Below, in pieces: positions 26,335 to 36,321 of a DNA stretch of 41,359 bases. The notes under the pieces were generated by a model that did no database searches, was not told where the DNA came from, and saw only the letters and a program-made list of their open reading frames with translations. Within the stretch, counting starts at the first letter, position 1, and each line of letters opens with the position of its first letter. Both the position numbers and the translations under genes were made by a program. The stretch covers positions 1-41,359 of the forward strand of contig JAQGHR010000049.1 in NCBI GenBank assembly GCA_028291545.1, read 5' to 3'. Origin of the DNA: Planctomycetota bacterium. Lineage in GTDB: Bacteria > Planctomycetota > Planctomycetia > Isosphaerales > Isosphaeraceae.

Positions 26335-27813
26335 TTACCTCCCGCCTGTCGCCGCGGCCTTCCCGACGGTGAGGTAGCGGCCGGCAAAGGTCAGGAAGGT
26401 GGGCCAGTTCGGGCCGGTGGTGTGGCCGCCCTTATGCTGGCGGAAGGCGAGGTCGCCGTCGGTGATGCCGGTCTCCACCTCGGGGAATTCGGACGTGCCC
26501 AGGTCCTTCTTCCCGAGCAGCTTGAAGACCGGGCCGGCTGCCACGGCCGCCTGGAAGCTGCCGCGCTGGTCGACCCACTGACCCTCCGCGCCCTGCCCCG
26601 ACGAGGCCCCATAGCTGATAAAGGTGGGCCTTGGCGCGCACAGTGCGATCAGCTCGTGGGAGTCCACCGGCAGATCCTTGGGGGTCAGTGGGCCGCCATA
26701 TTTGAGGAAGTTCCCGGCCATCCAGTGGTATTCGCCCGAGCTGGTAAGGGTCTCGACCAGCTCGCCGAAGTTGCGGCGGTGCAGCTTGGCCCCGCCCTCG
26801 CCCGAGGAGCCGATGAATCCGATGGCAAAGCGCGGGTCGTAGGCCATGGCGACGATCGCGGCCTTGCCGTAGCGAGAGAGCCCCTCGATCCCGACCTGTT
26901 TGGCTTCGACGGACTTGTCGGTCTCGAAGTAGTCGAGGGCGCGGCTCGCGCCCCAGGCCCAGGCTCGTAGCGCGCCCCAGTCCTCGGGCTTGCGGGCCTG
27001 ACCCTTGTTGCACAGGCCGATGATGCCCCTGGTCAGGCCCGCGCCGTTGTCGGCCTGGACGCTGCCGGGGACGATGATCGCGTAGCCCCAGCCCTTGGCC
27101 AGGACCTGTTGCTGCCAGGAGGGTCCGCCCCCGCCTGGCGGGCCGCCGAATCCGCCGCGAGGGGGCGCCTTGGGCCTCGCGTCGTCGGCCTTTTTCGCGG
27201 CGTCCCCGCCCGCCTTCGGCGTGGCCGCCTTGCCCGGAGGCCCGCCCGGCCGGGGGCCGCCGAACGAGAAACCGAACTCCATCATCACCGGGACGGGCCC
27301 CTTGGCATCGGCCGGCGTGGTCAGTGTGAGCTGGATGTCCACCTTGATCTGCGGGCACCGCGAGTTGTCGACATGGCCGACCAGCCTCTTGGTGACGGCC
27401 GGGATGTCGCCGACCTTCTCTTCCTTCGTCTCGACGACCTCCCACGTCACCTTGGGGACGTCCTTCGGGACGCGGCCGTAGACATCGCGGTCGAAGTCCT
27501 CGACGATCTCCGGCCGCCTCTGCTTCCACCACTGCTCGGCGGTCGTGACCTTCTCGCCATTCTTGAGGGTCAGCGGGTCGGGGAGGGTGAAGGCGTTGAC
27601 CTTCGACTCGTCGTAGTTGGCGGCGTTCGCCGCGTCGCGGCTCATGCCGTTGGCGCCCGGGCGGAGGCGATCGATCTTCAGCGCCTCCATCATGAGCTTG
27701 TGGTCCTGCTGGGCGGTCAAGTTCAACGGCGCGGGGTCGGCCGGCTTCGGCTCCTGGGCGGGCGCGAGCGAGGTGAACAGGAGCAGCAGGGCGGCGAGGA
27801 TGGCTCTTGGCAT
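26335..27813 (-). CDS. Secreted CE15-like (glucuronoyl) esterase
   Basis: A 492-residue exported alpha/beta hydrolase. A signal peptide covers about 1-20. The nucleophile elbow is GLSRYGK (Ser313), close to the CE15 pattern GCSRxGKGA, followed by Glu339 in SSGEGGAKLHRR and His464 in HKGGHTTGPNWP. CE15 enzymes cut ester bonds between lignin and glucuronoxylan. A low-complexity insert (about 185-232, Gly/Pro/Ala/Lys rich) lies between strands of the core and is unusual. The ATG at 27813 places the signal peptide at the N-terminus; the frame reaches 27912, overlapping the next gene. It is the last gene of the run that starts at 36052. Confidence 0.85.
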   Translation of the reverse strand: MPRAILAALLLLFTSLAPAQEPKPADPAPLNLTAQQDHKLMMEALKIDRLRPGANGMSRDAANAANYDESKVNAFTLPDPLTLKNGEKVTTAEQWWKQRRPEIVEDFDRDVYGRVPKDVPKVTWEVVETKEEKVGDIPAVTKRLVGHVDNSRCPQIKVDIQLTLTTPADAKGPVPVMMEFGFSFGGPRPGGPPGKAATPKAGGDAAKKADDARPKAPPRGGFGGPPGGGGPSWQQQVLAKGWGYAIIVPGSVQADNGAGLTRGIIGLCNKGQARKPEDWGALRAWAWGASRALDYFETDKSVEAKQVGIEGLSRYGKAAIVAMAYDPRFAIGFIGSSGEGGAKLHRRNFGELVETLTSSGEYHWMAGNFLKYGGPLTPKDLPVDSHELIALCAPRPTFISYGASSGQGAEGQWVDQRGSFQAAVAAGPVFKLLGKKDLGTSEFPEVETGITDGDLAFRQHKGGHTTGPNWPTFLTFAGRYLTVGKAAATGGR

Positions 27814-27908
27814 GGGAGAGGCCCCGGGACCGAGAGGAGGATGGGGTGGAATTTGGAAGATACACGACCCGCCGGCGGAATGCGCGGCCCCGATTCGCGT
27901 CCGGGGCG

Positions 27909-29294
27909 TCACGCGACGATCGCCTTGTGGACGACCCCCTTGACGTCGGTCAGCCGCATGTCGCGCCCGGCGTAGCGGTAGGTCAATCGCTCGTGATCGA
28001 GCCCGAGCAGGTGCAGGATGGTGGCGTGGAGGTCGTGGACGTGCATGGGATCTTCGATGGCCTCGTAACCGAGGTCGTCGGTCCGGCCGTGAGTGATGCC
28101 CGGCTGCACGCCCCCGCCGGCCAGCCAGACGGTGAACCCCTTGTTGTTGTGGTCGCGGCCATCGGCGTTCTGGCCGTGCGGCGTGCGGCCGAACTCGCCG
28201 CCCCAGATCACCAAGGTGTCATCGAGCAGCCCCCGGGTGCGCAGGTCCGTCAGCAGTCCGGCGATGGGTCGGTCGACGGCCCGTGCGTTCCGGGAATGGC
28301 CTGCCTTGAGGTTACGGTGCTGGTCCCAGTCGCCATGCGTGAGTTCGACGAAGCGGACGCCGGCCTCCACGAAGCGTCGCGCCAGCAGGCACTGGCGGCC
28401 GAAGTCGGCGGTCGTCGGGTCGTCGAGGCCATATAGGCCCTTCGTCGTCGCCGACTCTCCCGCGAGGTCCATCACGCCGGGGAGCTTTCCTTGCATGCGG
28501 AAGGCCAGCTCGTAGGACTCGATGACCCCCTCGACGCCGGGGTTGACCCGGTCGCGTTCGAGCGAGTCGCGGTTCATCGACTGGACGAGGTCGAGCTGGA
28601 GGCGCTGGGCGGCGGAGTCGAGCCTGGAGTTCTTGATGTTGCCGACCCGGGAGTCGGCGATGGACTGCCCCTCGCTGCCGATGCGGGTCGCCTGGCAGGC
28701 CGCCGGTAGGAACGCGCTGCCGTAGTTCTGAGCGCCGCCGTTGCGCCCGGTCGGCTTGATCGAGACGAACCCGGGCAGGTCGTCGCTCTCGGTGCCGAGC
28801 CCGTAGAGCGTCCACGCGCCGAGCGAAGGTCGGATGAACTGGGAGCTGCCGGTGTGGAGCATCAGGTACGCTTCCGGGTGGGCCGGGAGGTCGGTGTGCA
28901 TGCTGCGGATGACGCACAGCTCGTCGGCGTGCGCGGCAACCTCGGGGAACAGATCGGAGGCCCAGAGGCCGCTTTCGCCGTGCTGGCGGAACTCCCACGG
29001 CGATGCCATCAGCTTCGCTCCGGGGATGCGCCCGGGCCGGTTCGACACTTTGCCGTCGGCCGACGAAAGCTCCGGCTTGTAGTCGAAGGTGTCGACGTGC
29101 GAGGGGGCCCCGTTCATGCAGAGGAAGATCACGCGCCTGGCCCGTGCCGGGAAGTGCGGCGCCTTCGGCGAGAGCGGAGACTCCTTCGATCCGGCCCCGG
29201 CTGCCATCGACGACAGGCCGGCGAAGGCGAGATAGCCGAACCCGGAGGAGACGCCCTTCAGCAGGGTGCGACGCGAGAAGGGGGGCGAGTTCAT
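27909..29294 (-). CDS. DUF1501 domain protein with Tat signal
   Basis: A 461-residue exported protein. The Tat motif SRRTLLKG lies at about residues 7-14, followed by a hydrophobic stretch. The alkaline-phosphatase-like DUF1501 fold shows FLCMNGAPSHVDTFDYKP, THGDWDQHRNL, VIWGGEFGRTPHGQNADGRD and HDLHATILHLLGLDH with conserved metal-type His/Asp residues. DUF1501 proteins accompany PSD1/PSCyt genes in planctomycetes; a sulfatase- or phosphatase-like role is suspected but unproven. The ATG at 29294 is 38 bases after the upstream stop; the frame is open to 29381. Confidence 0.93.
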   Translation of the reverse strand: MNSPPFSRRTLLKGVSSGFGYLAFAGLSSMAAGAGSKESPLSPKAPHFPARARRVIFLCMNGAPSHVDTFDYKPELSSADGKVSNRPGRIPGAKLMASPWEFRQHGESGLWASDLFPEVAAHADELCVIRSMHTDLPAHPEAYLMLHTGSSQFIRPSLGAWTLYGLGTESDDLPGFVSIKPTGRNGGAQNYGSAFLPAACQATRIGSEGQSIADSRVGNIKNSRLDSAAQRLQLDLVQSMNRDSLERDRVNPGVEGVIESYELAFRMQGKLPGVMDLAGESATTKGLYGLDDPTTADFGRQCLLARRFVEAGVRFVELTHGDWDQHRNLKAGHSRNARAVDRPIAGLLTDLRTRGLLDDTLVIWGGEFGRTPHGQNADGRDHNNKGFTVWLAGGGVQPGITHGRTDDLGYEAIEDPMHVHDLHATILHLLGLDHERLTYRYAGRDMRLTDVKGVVHKAIVA

Positions 29295-29332
29295 CGGGTC
29301 GGTCCTCGCTTGGTAATGCGGCTCGCGATGGA

Positions 29333-32062
29333 TCAGTCCAGGTATCGGAACTCGGCGCCGGCGAAGAGGGCCTGGCAGCACGCCGACCAGGCCTCGCGCG
29401 CCGGGTCGGCGCCCTTCGCTCGTGCGGCGAAATCCCGGAGGAAGGCGAGCCCGCGGTCCTTCTCGCCGGCCGTCGCCGGCCGCGCGAGGGCGAGCCGATA
29501 CGCCAGGTCGATGCGGCCGGAGTCGTCGCCCGCGGCCGAGCGAACTCGTTCAGCCAGCGCCTCGGCCTGACGGATCACGAACGGGCCGTTCATGAAGTAG
29601 AGCGCCTGGGCCGGGCCGGTCGTCACGGCCCGTTCCCCGGTCACGAGGCTCGGGTCGGCGAAGTCGAACAGCGCGAGCGGTTCGAGCACCTGGTCCCGGA
29701 CCACCGGCAGGTAGACCGAACGATGCGTGTCCGACGCGTCCGCCCCAGCAACTCGGAGGAACATGGCGAGGCCCTCGCCCGTTCGGGCCACCATCGACCC
29801 GAGGGGCGGCTCGGTCGTGAGTCGGCCGCCCGCAAACAGCAGGGCATCCCGGATCGCCTCGCCCTCCAGCCGACGCTTGCTCATCCGCCAGACCAGGGCG
29901 TCGTCTGGGTCCGCCTCGAAGTTGCGCGGGTCGTGCGTGGAATCGAGCCCGTAGGCGCGGCTGAGGACGATCCGGCGGATCAGCCGCTTGATCGACCATC
30001 CGTCGGCCATGAAATCGACGGCCAGCGTGTCGAGCAGCTCCGGGTGGCTCGGCCGCTGGCCGGCGGCGCCGAAGTTGTCGGGGGTGGATACGAGCCCGCG
30101 GCCGAACAGGTGCAGCCAGACCCGGTTGACCATCACTCGAGCTGTGAGCGGATTCGCGGGGGAGGCGAGCCAGTCCGCCAGCTCGCGACGGCCACTGCCC
30201 GATGCGATCGATGCGGACGAATCGTCGGAGAGCACCCGGACGAGCCCGCGGGGGATGGCCTCGCCGGGCTGGTCGAGCTCGCCACGCGTGTAGAGCGGGC
30301 TGTCGACGGCCTCGTCACGCTCGCGGACACCCATCGCGAAGGCGCGGGGCGTGGCGCCGGGCCGGTCGATCAGCAGGCGATAGCGGACCGTCGCGAGCAT
30401 CGAGTTGGCCCGTCGGAGCCGGTCCCGATTCGCCTCGCCCGGCGGGATGGAGTCGCGTTCGCGGAGCAGGGCGGCGAGGCGTTCCTCCATCGCGGCCCGC
30501 TGGTCGGCCGCGAGGATGGGGACCGCCGAGGGGACGCCTGCGCCTTCGGGCAGTTCGATCAGCGGCGACGCGTTGAAGTTCGGGAACACGCCCGCCAGCG
30601 TGCCCGAGCACGTCTGGGTGCTTCGGAAGATGCCGGACAGCGCATAGTAGTCGCGCTGGGGGATCGGGTCGAGCTTGTGGTCGTGGCAGCGAGCGCACGC
30701 GACCGTCAGGCCGAGGAAGGTTCGAGTCGTCGCCTCGATTTGCTCATCGACGAGATCGAGAATAAATTGCCCGCGATTCTCGGCGTCGTGGGCCTTGCTG
30801 CCGAGGGCGAGGAAGCCGGTCGCGATGAGCTGCTCGGCCCTCTTGCGGTCGTCCCCGGCGGGGAGGAGGTCGCCCGCGACCTGCTCACGGACGAACCGGT
30901 CATAGGGCTTGTCGGCGTTGAACGAGGCGACGGCCCAGTCGCGGTAGCGCCACGCCTGGGGGTAGGTGAAGTTTGTCTTGCCGCTCGACTCGGCGAACCG
31001 CGCCACGTCGAGCCAGTGACGCCCCCAGCGCTCGCCGAATCGGGGCGAGGCGAGGAGCCGATCGACGACCTTGGCGAACGCCTCGGGGGAGTCGTCGCCC
31101 TGGAAGGCGTTGAGATCCTCGGGCGTGGGCGGTAGACCGATCAGGTCGAACGTAACCCGTCGGAGGAGCCTCGGCCGGTCGGCGTCACGCACGGGAGCGA
31201 GCCCCCGGGCTTCGAGCGCCGCGAGGAGGAAGCGGTCGATGTCGCCGCGCGGCCAGTCGCCCCGCTTCACAGCCGGCGCGGCGGACTTCTTGGGAGGGCG
31301 GAACGACCAGAATTCCCGCCCTTTCGCGAGGTCGATCGAAGGACGTGACGCGACGCCCGCCGGGTCGGTCCTCGGGTCGGGCGCACCCATCTTGACCCAG
31401 GTCTCGAAGTCGGCCACGACCGCGTCGGGGAGCTTCGCCTTGGGGGGCATGCGAAGCTCTTCGTCGCGATAGCGGATCGCGCGGATGAGCAGGCTCTCGT
31501 CAGGAATGCCGGGCACGATCGCGGGGCCGGATTCCCCTCCGAGGCGGACGCCCTCCCGGCTGTCGAGCCGGAGCCCACCGCGCAGCTTCTCGGCGGTACT
31601 CGCGTGGCACTTGCTGCATTGCGTCGTCAGGACGGGCCGGATCTTTGCCTCGAAGAACTTTTCTTGATCGGGGGTGATCGGGACCCCGGGGGCGTCCTCG
31701 CCCGGTGGCTTTTCCTTCGGAGCGTCCGGTTTGGGCGTAGCACCGCCGGGTCTCTGGGGGAAGGACTTGCGGTATTCCGATAGGGAGAGGAATCCGTCGC
31801 GGTCCGCATCGAGCCGGCGGAACATGGGTTCGATCGTGGCCCCAGCGTCCCTCATGCGGGGAGAGGTACGCAGGAAGTCCCGATATTCATCGAGCGACAG
31901 CCGACCGTCGAGGTCGGCGTCGCCGAGGAGGAAGATCCGCTCGGGGTCGAAGGCGGGGAGCCGCTGGACCTGGGCTGATGTCCGGCTATCCAGCAGCAGC
32001 AGGACGAGCAGCGGGACCACGCGAGCCGGGTATCCCCTCATGATGGCGAATCCTCTCATCAT
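29333..32062 (-). CDS. EF-hand PSD1/PSCyt cytochrome protein
   Basis: A 909-residue secreted protein. After a signal-like segment (about 16-30) come two EF-hand loops (DADLDGRLSLDEY at 48-60, DADRDGFLSLSEY at 85-97). A PSCyt1 heme site CSKCH (149-153) follows with LRMPPKAKLP, then a PSCyt2 (DUF1549) region (RRVTFDLIGLPPTPEDL, FGERWGRHWLDVARF) and C-terminal PSD1 (DUF1553) motifs (NRVWLHLFGRGLVSTPDNFG, SHPELLDTLAVDFMADGW). An ATG at 32041 is an alternative start. Calcium-gated redox or binding is possible. It is adjacent to DUF1501 (38-base gap), the standard planctomycete pair. Confidence 0.93.
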   Translation of the reverse strand: MMRGFAIMRGYPARVVPLLVLLLLDSRTSAQVQRLPAFDPERIFLLGDADLDGRLSLDEYRDFLRTSPRMRDAGATIEPMFRRLDADRDGFLSLSEYRKSFPQRPGGATPKPDAPKEKPPGEDAPGVPITPDQEKFFEAKIRPVLTTQCSKCHASTAEKLRGGLRLDSREGVRLGGESGPAIVPGIPDESLLIRAIRYRDEELRMPPKAKLPDAVVADFETWVKMGAPDPRTDPAGVASRPSIDLAKGREFWSFRPPKKSAAPAVKRGDWPRGDIDRFLLAALEARGLAPVRDADRPRLLRRVTFDLIGLPPTPEDLNAFQGDDSPEAFAKVVDRLLASPRFGERWGRHWLDVARFAESSGKTNFTYPQAWRYRDWAVASFNADKPYDRFVREQVAGDLLPAGDDRKRAEQLIATGFLALGSKAHDAENRGQFILDLVDEQIEATTRTFLGLTVACARCHDHKLDPIPQRDYYALSGIFRSTQTCSGTLAGVFPNFNASPLIELPEGAGVPSAVPILAADQRAAMEERLAALLRERDSIPPGEANRDRLRRANSMLATVRYRLLIDRPGATPRAFAMGVRERDEAVDSPLYTRGELDQPGEAIPRGLVRVLSDDSSASIASGSGRRELADWLASPANPLTARVMVNRVWLHLFGRGLVSTPDNFGAAGQRPSHPELLDTLAVDFMADGWSIKRLIRRIVLSRAYGLDSTHDPRNFEADPDDALVWRMSKRRLEGEAIRDALLFAGGRLTTEPPLGSMVARTGEGLAMFLRVAGADASDTHRSVYLPVVRDQVLEPLALFDFADPSLVTGERAVTTGPAQALYFMNGPFVIRQAEALAERVRSAAGDDSGRIDLAYRLALARPATAGEKDRGLAFLRDFAARAKGADPAREAWSACCQALFAGAEFRYLD

Positions 32063-32098
32063 GGACCTTGGAGATGATCCCGGTCCGTATCGGAAGGT

Positions 32099-35000
32099 TT
32101 ATTGCGTCAAGGACCGGAGATAGGCGACGAGATCGGACAGTTGCTCGGGGGTCAGCGACCCCACGATTCCCTCGGGCATCGCCGACAGTTCTTGCCGCCG
32201 GCGCTCCTCGATGTCCGACCGCTTCAACTCCTTCAGGGCGCCCGAAGACTCGCGGACCTGCACGACCGAGGCCCCCTCGCTCACGACGAAGCCGGCGAAG
32301 ACCCGGCCGTCGGCCATCGCGAAGCCGTAGGCCTCATAACCCTGCGCGATCTTGGCACTCGGCTTCAGGATCGATTCCACGAGCTCCTCGGGTCGGTATC
32401 GCTTGCCGATATCGACCAGATGCGGCCCCTTGGGCGTCTGTCCGTCGGCGTCGGTGTGGCAGGCGCGGCACGATTGCCCGGCGAACAGAGCCCTGCCGCG
32501 CTCCGCGTCTCCCTTCGCCTGGAGCGACCGCCTGGCTGCGGCCTCGTAGCTCATGTTGCCGATCTGGTCCGGGTTCTTCGGGTCGGCCTTCGCGATCACG
32601 ACTCGGACCTCCTCCTCGGCCTTCGGCCGTCCCGTCCCCGCATCGGCCGTCAGCCCCTCGATCCGCACTCGATTCCTGGCCAGTTCTTTCCGCAGGAAGG
32701 CCGCAGTCTCGGCGTCACCGTCGAGCACGGCGGCCTTGAGGACGGAGGCGGTCCGCGCGCTGCACTCCCAGTCTCTCGGGTCGTAGTACGGGCCGGTCGA
32801 GTCGGGACGAATGCCCCACCAGCTCCCGTCGTAGGCCGCCTCCCGTTGCTGGAGGCGGGCCAGTGTCGCCAGGAGTTCGCGACGCAACTCGGGGGAGCGG
32901 GTCGAGGCGAGCTTCTTGATCAGCCCCTCGACGGCCCTCGGCTCGTGCATCAGTCGCAAGGCGCGGAGGGCACCGTCGCGGTGGGGGCCGTCGATGGCCT
33001 CCAGGCAGGCGTCCACCGCCCGGAGCGTGACCAGCGCCCGGACCGCCAGGTGGGGCACCACGCGGTCCGGGTCGGGCTGGAAGTGGACCGGCCTGGTCGT
33101 CGGCATCGATGAGCCCTCGGGGCGCGCGGTCAGGGGGAGGATGCTCGCTGCCGTCGAGACATCTCCCAGCCGCCCGAGGGCAATGAGGGCCTGCGCCCGG
33201 ACGCGGGGGGAGGAGTCCGCCAGCGACTCAACGAGGGGGCGTGCATCGGCCCCTTCGACCTCCCCCCGGCGGTCGGCCAGGGCGCGGAGCGCGAACTCGC
33301 GGAGGGCCGCATCTCCGACGAGCGTCCGCAAGGTCGGGTGGGAGCCCGTCCCGTCGAGTTGCTTCAGCGCGAAGAGGGCCGAGGCCCGCGCATTCAAGGG
33401 CTTCGCCGTGTCTGAGGCCAGCGCGACGAGCGCCCGGGTCGTCTCGGGTGATCGGCCCCGGCGGATGATCTCGCGCTGGTAACCGAAACCGGTCGCCGCG
33501 TTGTCCGCGGACAGCCCCTCGATGATCCGCGGGAGTTCGGCATCACGCGGATCCGCCACCTTAGCGACCTTCAGCCCCGGGGGCGTGATGCAGGCCACGA
33601 ATCCGACCTGCGGGCCGACGTAGACGCTGGCCTCGCCCCCCCGCCAGCTCGTCACGTACAGGCGGCCGTCGGGGCCGACGTCCATGCCGGTTGGACGGGG
33701 GATGCTCAGCATGACTTCTTGCGTGGCACGGAAGGACGCGCCGGCGGGCTTCAGGTCGTGGCGGTAGACCTCGCTGCGGCCCCAGTCGCCCGTGAGGAGT
33801 GCCCCGCGATACGCCTCGGGCCAGCGGGCGTCGTGGACCGCGAGCGCCCCGGTTCCGCCCCCCTGGCCGTAGGTGCCCAGGGTCGGCATGGTCTCGTCGG
33901 GGAAGTTGGCGAACGTCCGCGTGTAGCCGTAGTCGGCGGTCGGGAACAGGTGGCTTACGCGCACGTCCCAGCCCGCTCCGTCGTTGGTGTTATCCCGGGT
34001 GAAGAGGTTCAGATACGGGTCGATCGCAATGGCGAACGGATTACGCAGGCCGGTGGCGACGACCTCCAGCTCGGTGCCGTCCGGCCTCACGCGAAGGATG
34101 CCGCCCCCTCGCTGGGAGAGGGTCGTGCCGTCCTTACCCTTGGCACCGTGGAAGCCGTAGTCGCCGACGGCGATGTAGATCCAGCCGTCGATCCCCATGC
34201 GGATGCCGTTGGTCGTGTGATCGCCGCCGCGCTCGTCGATCTGGCTGGTCGTCAGGCCCGACACGAGCGTCTCCTGCCGGTCGGAGGCGCCGTCGCCGTC
34301 CTCGTCGCGGAAGACGCTGAGGAACGGCGGGTGCAGGACCCAGACCTTGCCGTCCTGGGCGATCACGCCGCGCGGATGTTCCATCTTGGCGAACGTGGTG
34401 ATGCGGTCGGCCTTGCCGTCGCCGTCATCATCGAGGCAACGCATGACGCGGCCTCCCCCTGGCGTGCGCCCAAGCGACCCCTGCTCGTCCACGGCCACGT
34501 ACACCGCGCCGTCCGGGGCGACCGACAGGGTCACCGGGTAATTCACCTTCGGCGGGGCCGCGAAGAGGGCGACCTTGAACGCCGGAGGGGCCTTCACGAC
34601 CTCGCCAATCGTCTTGTCGTCCATCGGCTTGAGGGGAGCGTTCCCGCCCGGCGGGCCGAAGTTGAACTGAGGTCGGTAGCCGTCCTTCTTGCCCGCGATC
34701 TGATCGGCGATCGAGGCGGACCGCTTCTCGGCGAACGTCCGCATGTCGGGCGCCGCCGGTCCGCCCGGGGGGCCGAACCCGACGGGCGGCTCGGCCCGTT
34801 CGGCGCGTGCCGCGGCCTCCTTCGCCAGAATCACCTTAGTCGCGTCCTCGATCGCCACGGCATCGGCCAGGACGCGCTCCTTGCGGAAGACGGTCGAGGC
34901 GAGGTCCTTGAGGATCTTCCGCTGGACCTCTCGCACCTCGGGCAAGGCGAGCAGACGATCGGCCAGCCGGTTCTGCCCGCCGTAGGGATGCGTGAGGCTC

Positions 35001-36052
35001 ATGTCCATGAGCTGATCGGGCGACCCCATCATCGCGAAGTTCGCGAACGACAGCTCCTGGTCGCCCGGGATGAAGACAAATCGATTGGTCTTCGGGTCGA
35101 GGAAGAGGGAATAGTTGTAAGCGAGCGTGAAGAAGCCGTCGGCGTTCGCGATCAGCGACTGGACGGCCATGAACCGCAGGAATTTGTCAACATCGAGATA
35201 CGAGCCGATCTCCTTCCGGAACTTCCGGTCGTCGCCATTCTGGACGAGGCGGAGGAACTCGATCAGGCGCTTCGCCTCGTCGGGCGTCGGCTCGGCCAGG
35301 GGGCGGTACGGCCCCCGGTATTTCTCCCAGTCGTCGCCGAAAAAGTCGAGGCTTCGCAGCCCCTGCGGCCTCACGAGCAGGCCCTTGTCAGTGTGAAAGC
35401 GATCCTTCAAGAACACCCGGTCCACCGGCTCAACGAGGATATACAGGCCGAGGTACGCCTTCTCATGCTTGCCCGGGACGGTGAGCGTCACCTCGGCCAA
35501 GGCCGTACGGGGCGCGGGCACTCCGGCCTCGCGGAACACGGCGAATGCGAGCGCCTCGCGCGCCTTCGTCGGGTCGAGCTCGCCGCCTTGAAGTTGCATC
35601 GCGTGAAGCCCGTGGAAATCCGCGTGGTCGGAGCGGTCCAGGTCGATCAGGAGGGAACGCTTCAGTCCCCCGGCGGACGCCATGTAGGAGGCGTTCCCCG
35701 AATAGCGGATGCCGACGCCCTTGTGGGTCTTCCCCTCCGCCGTGACGCTCCCGCTCGCCCAGGGGAACTCGACCCCAAAGAGGTTCCGCTCGCTCTCCCG
35801 CTCGCCGGGCTTCTTCGGACGCGGGGCCGGCGGCGGGCCGCCCGGGGCCGGGGGCTGCATGGCCTGGTATTCTTCCGCCGAGATCCCGACGTGGAGGTTC
35901 ACGACTCTGGTCAGGCCAAAGGTATCCGCGCCGGCCGCCGTCCTCTTGGCCTCGCCCTCGTCCGCGGTCCCCGAAAGCAGTAGGGCGGGTCCGGCGAGGA
36001 AGCTTGCGCAGCAGGCCAAAACGGTCGCTACGGCGAGGGCTCGTCGATGCAT
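32099..36052 (-). CDS. CotH-like kinase domain fused to PVC-type heme protein
   Basis: A 1317-residue secreted protein, the first gene of its operon. After a signal peptide, residues about 45-420 show a CotH pattern: GVGIRYSGNASY, SLLIDLDRSDHADF, FFGDDWEKYRGPY and RFVFIPGDQELSF. A seven-bladed sugar-dehydrogenase-like part (about 480-830, YPVTLSVAPDGAVYVAVDEQ, DHTTNGIRMGIDGWIYIAVG) follows. A HEAT-like helical region comes next (LRTLVGDAALREFALRAL and ALIALGRLG). A C-terminal cytochrome c site CRACH (1195-1199) with the PVC-type tail (VESILKPSAKIAQGYEAYGF) ends it. Extracellular oxidation of carbohydrate is likely; CotH kinase activity is not shown by these residues alone. The gap to the next gene is 36 bases. 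Confidence 0.88.
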   Translation of the reverse strand: MHRRALAVATVLACCASFLAGPALLLSGTADEGEAKRTAAGADTFGLTRVVNLHVGISAEEYQAMQPPAPGGPPPAPRPKKPGERESERNLFGVEFPWASGSVTAEGKTHKGVGIRYSGNASYMASAGGLKRSLLIDLDRSDHADFHGLHAMQLQGGELDPTKAREALAFAVFREAGVPAPRTALAEVTLTVPGKHEKAYLGLYILVEPVDRVFLKDRFHTDKGLLVRPQGLRSLDFFGDDWEKYRGPYRPLAEPTPDEAKRLIEFLRLVQNGDDRKFRKEIGSYLDVDKFLRFMAVQSLIANADGFFTLAYNYSLFLDPKTNRFVFIPGDQELSFANFAMMGSPDQLMDMSLTHPYGGQNRLADRLLALPEVREVQRKILKDLASTVFRKERVLADAVAIEDATKVILAKEAAARAERAEPPVGFGPPGGPAAPDMRTFAEKRSASIADQIAGKKDGYRPQFNFGPPGGNAPLKPMDDKTIGEVVKAPPAFKVALFAAPPKVNYPVTLSVAPDGAVYVAVDEQGSLGRTPGGGRVMRCLDDDGDGKADRITTFAKMEHPRGVIAQDGKVWVLHPPFLSVFRDEDGDGASDRQETLVSGLTTSQIDERGGDHTTNGIRMGIDGWIYIAVGDYGFHGAKGKDGTTLSQRGGGILRVRPDGTELEVVATGLRNPFAIAIDPYLNLFTRDNTNDGAGWDVRVSHLFPTADYGYTRTFANFPDETMPTLGTYGQGGGTGALAVHDARWPEAYRGALLTGDWGRSEVYRHDLKPAGASFRATQEVMLSIPRPTGMDVGPDGRLYVTSWRGGEASVYVGPQVGFVACITPPGLKVAKVADPRDAELPRIIEGLSADNAATGFGYQREIIRRGRSPETTRALVALASDTAKPLNARASALFALKQLDGTGSHPTLRTLVGDAALREFALRALADRRGEVEGADARPLVESLADSSPRVRAQALIALGRLGDVSTAASILPLTARPEGSSMPTTRPVHFQPDPDRVVPHLAVRALVTLRAVDACLEAIDGPHRDGALRALRLMHEPRAVEGLIKKLASTRSPELRRELLATLARLQQREAAYDGSWWGIRPDSTGPYYDPRDWECSARTASVLKAAVLDGDAETAAFLRKELARNRVRIEGLTADAGTGRPKAEEEVRVVIAKADPKNPDQIGNMSYEAAARRSLQAKGDAERGRALFAGQSCRACHTDADGQTPKGPHLVDIGKRYRPEELVESILKPSAKIAQGYEAYGFAMADGRVFAGFVVSEGASVVQVRESSGALKELKRSDIEERRRQELSAMPEGIVGSLTPEQLSDLVAYLRSLTQ

Positions 36053-36321
36053 GGAGTGACCTCACGAGGAGAGGGACGCAGTGGCGTCACGGGTGGAGAA
36101 GGCAAGGCGATCGGGCTGACGACGATGCCCTCTAAGGATAGAGATGCAATCCAAGGGCTCGTGTCGCGCCCCGCACTCGGGATTTTTGCCACCCGTGATC
36201 ACTTCGTCAGCCTGGCAGTCGGGCAAGAACTGTGAAGAAGAGGAGCGAATGTACTGGCTGGGCGCACCGGAGTCTGGCCGGTATTCTGCAAGGGGCGAGT
36301 GATGCATTGGGAGAGGGAGCC

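Noticed and set aside
29003..31135. 710-residue plus-strand frame
   Set aside because: Antisense of the PSD1 and DUF1501 genes, whose domains are clear on the minus strand.
33719..35983. 754-residue plus-strand frame
   Set aside because: Exact antisense of the CotH-PVC gene; long because of GC-rich codon bias, with no domain.
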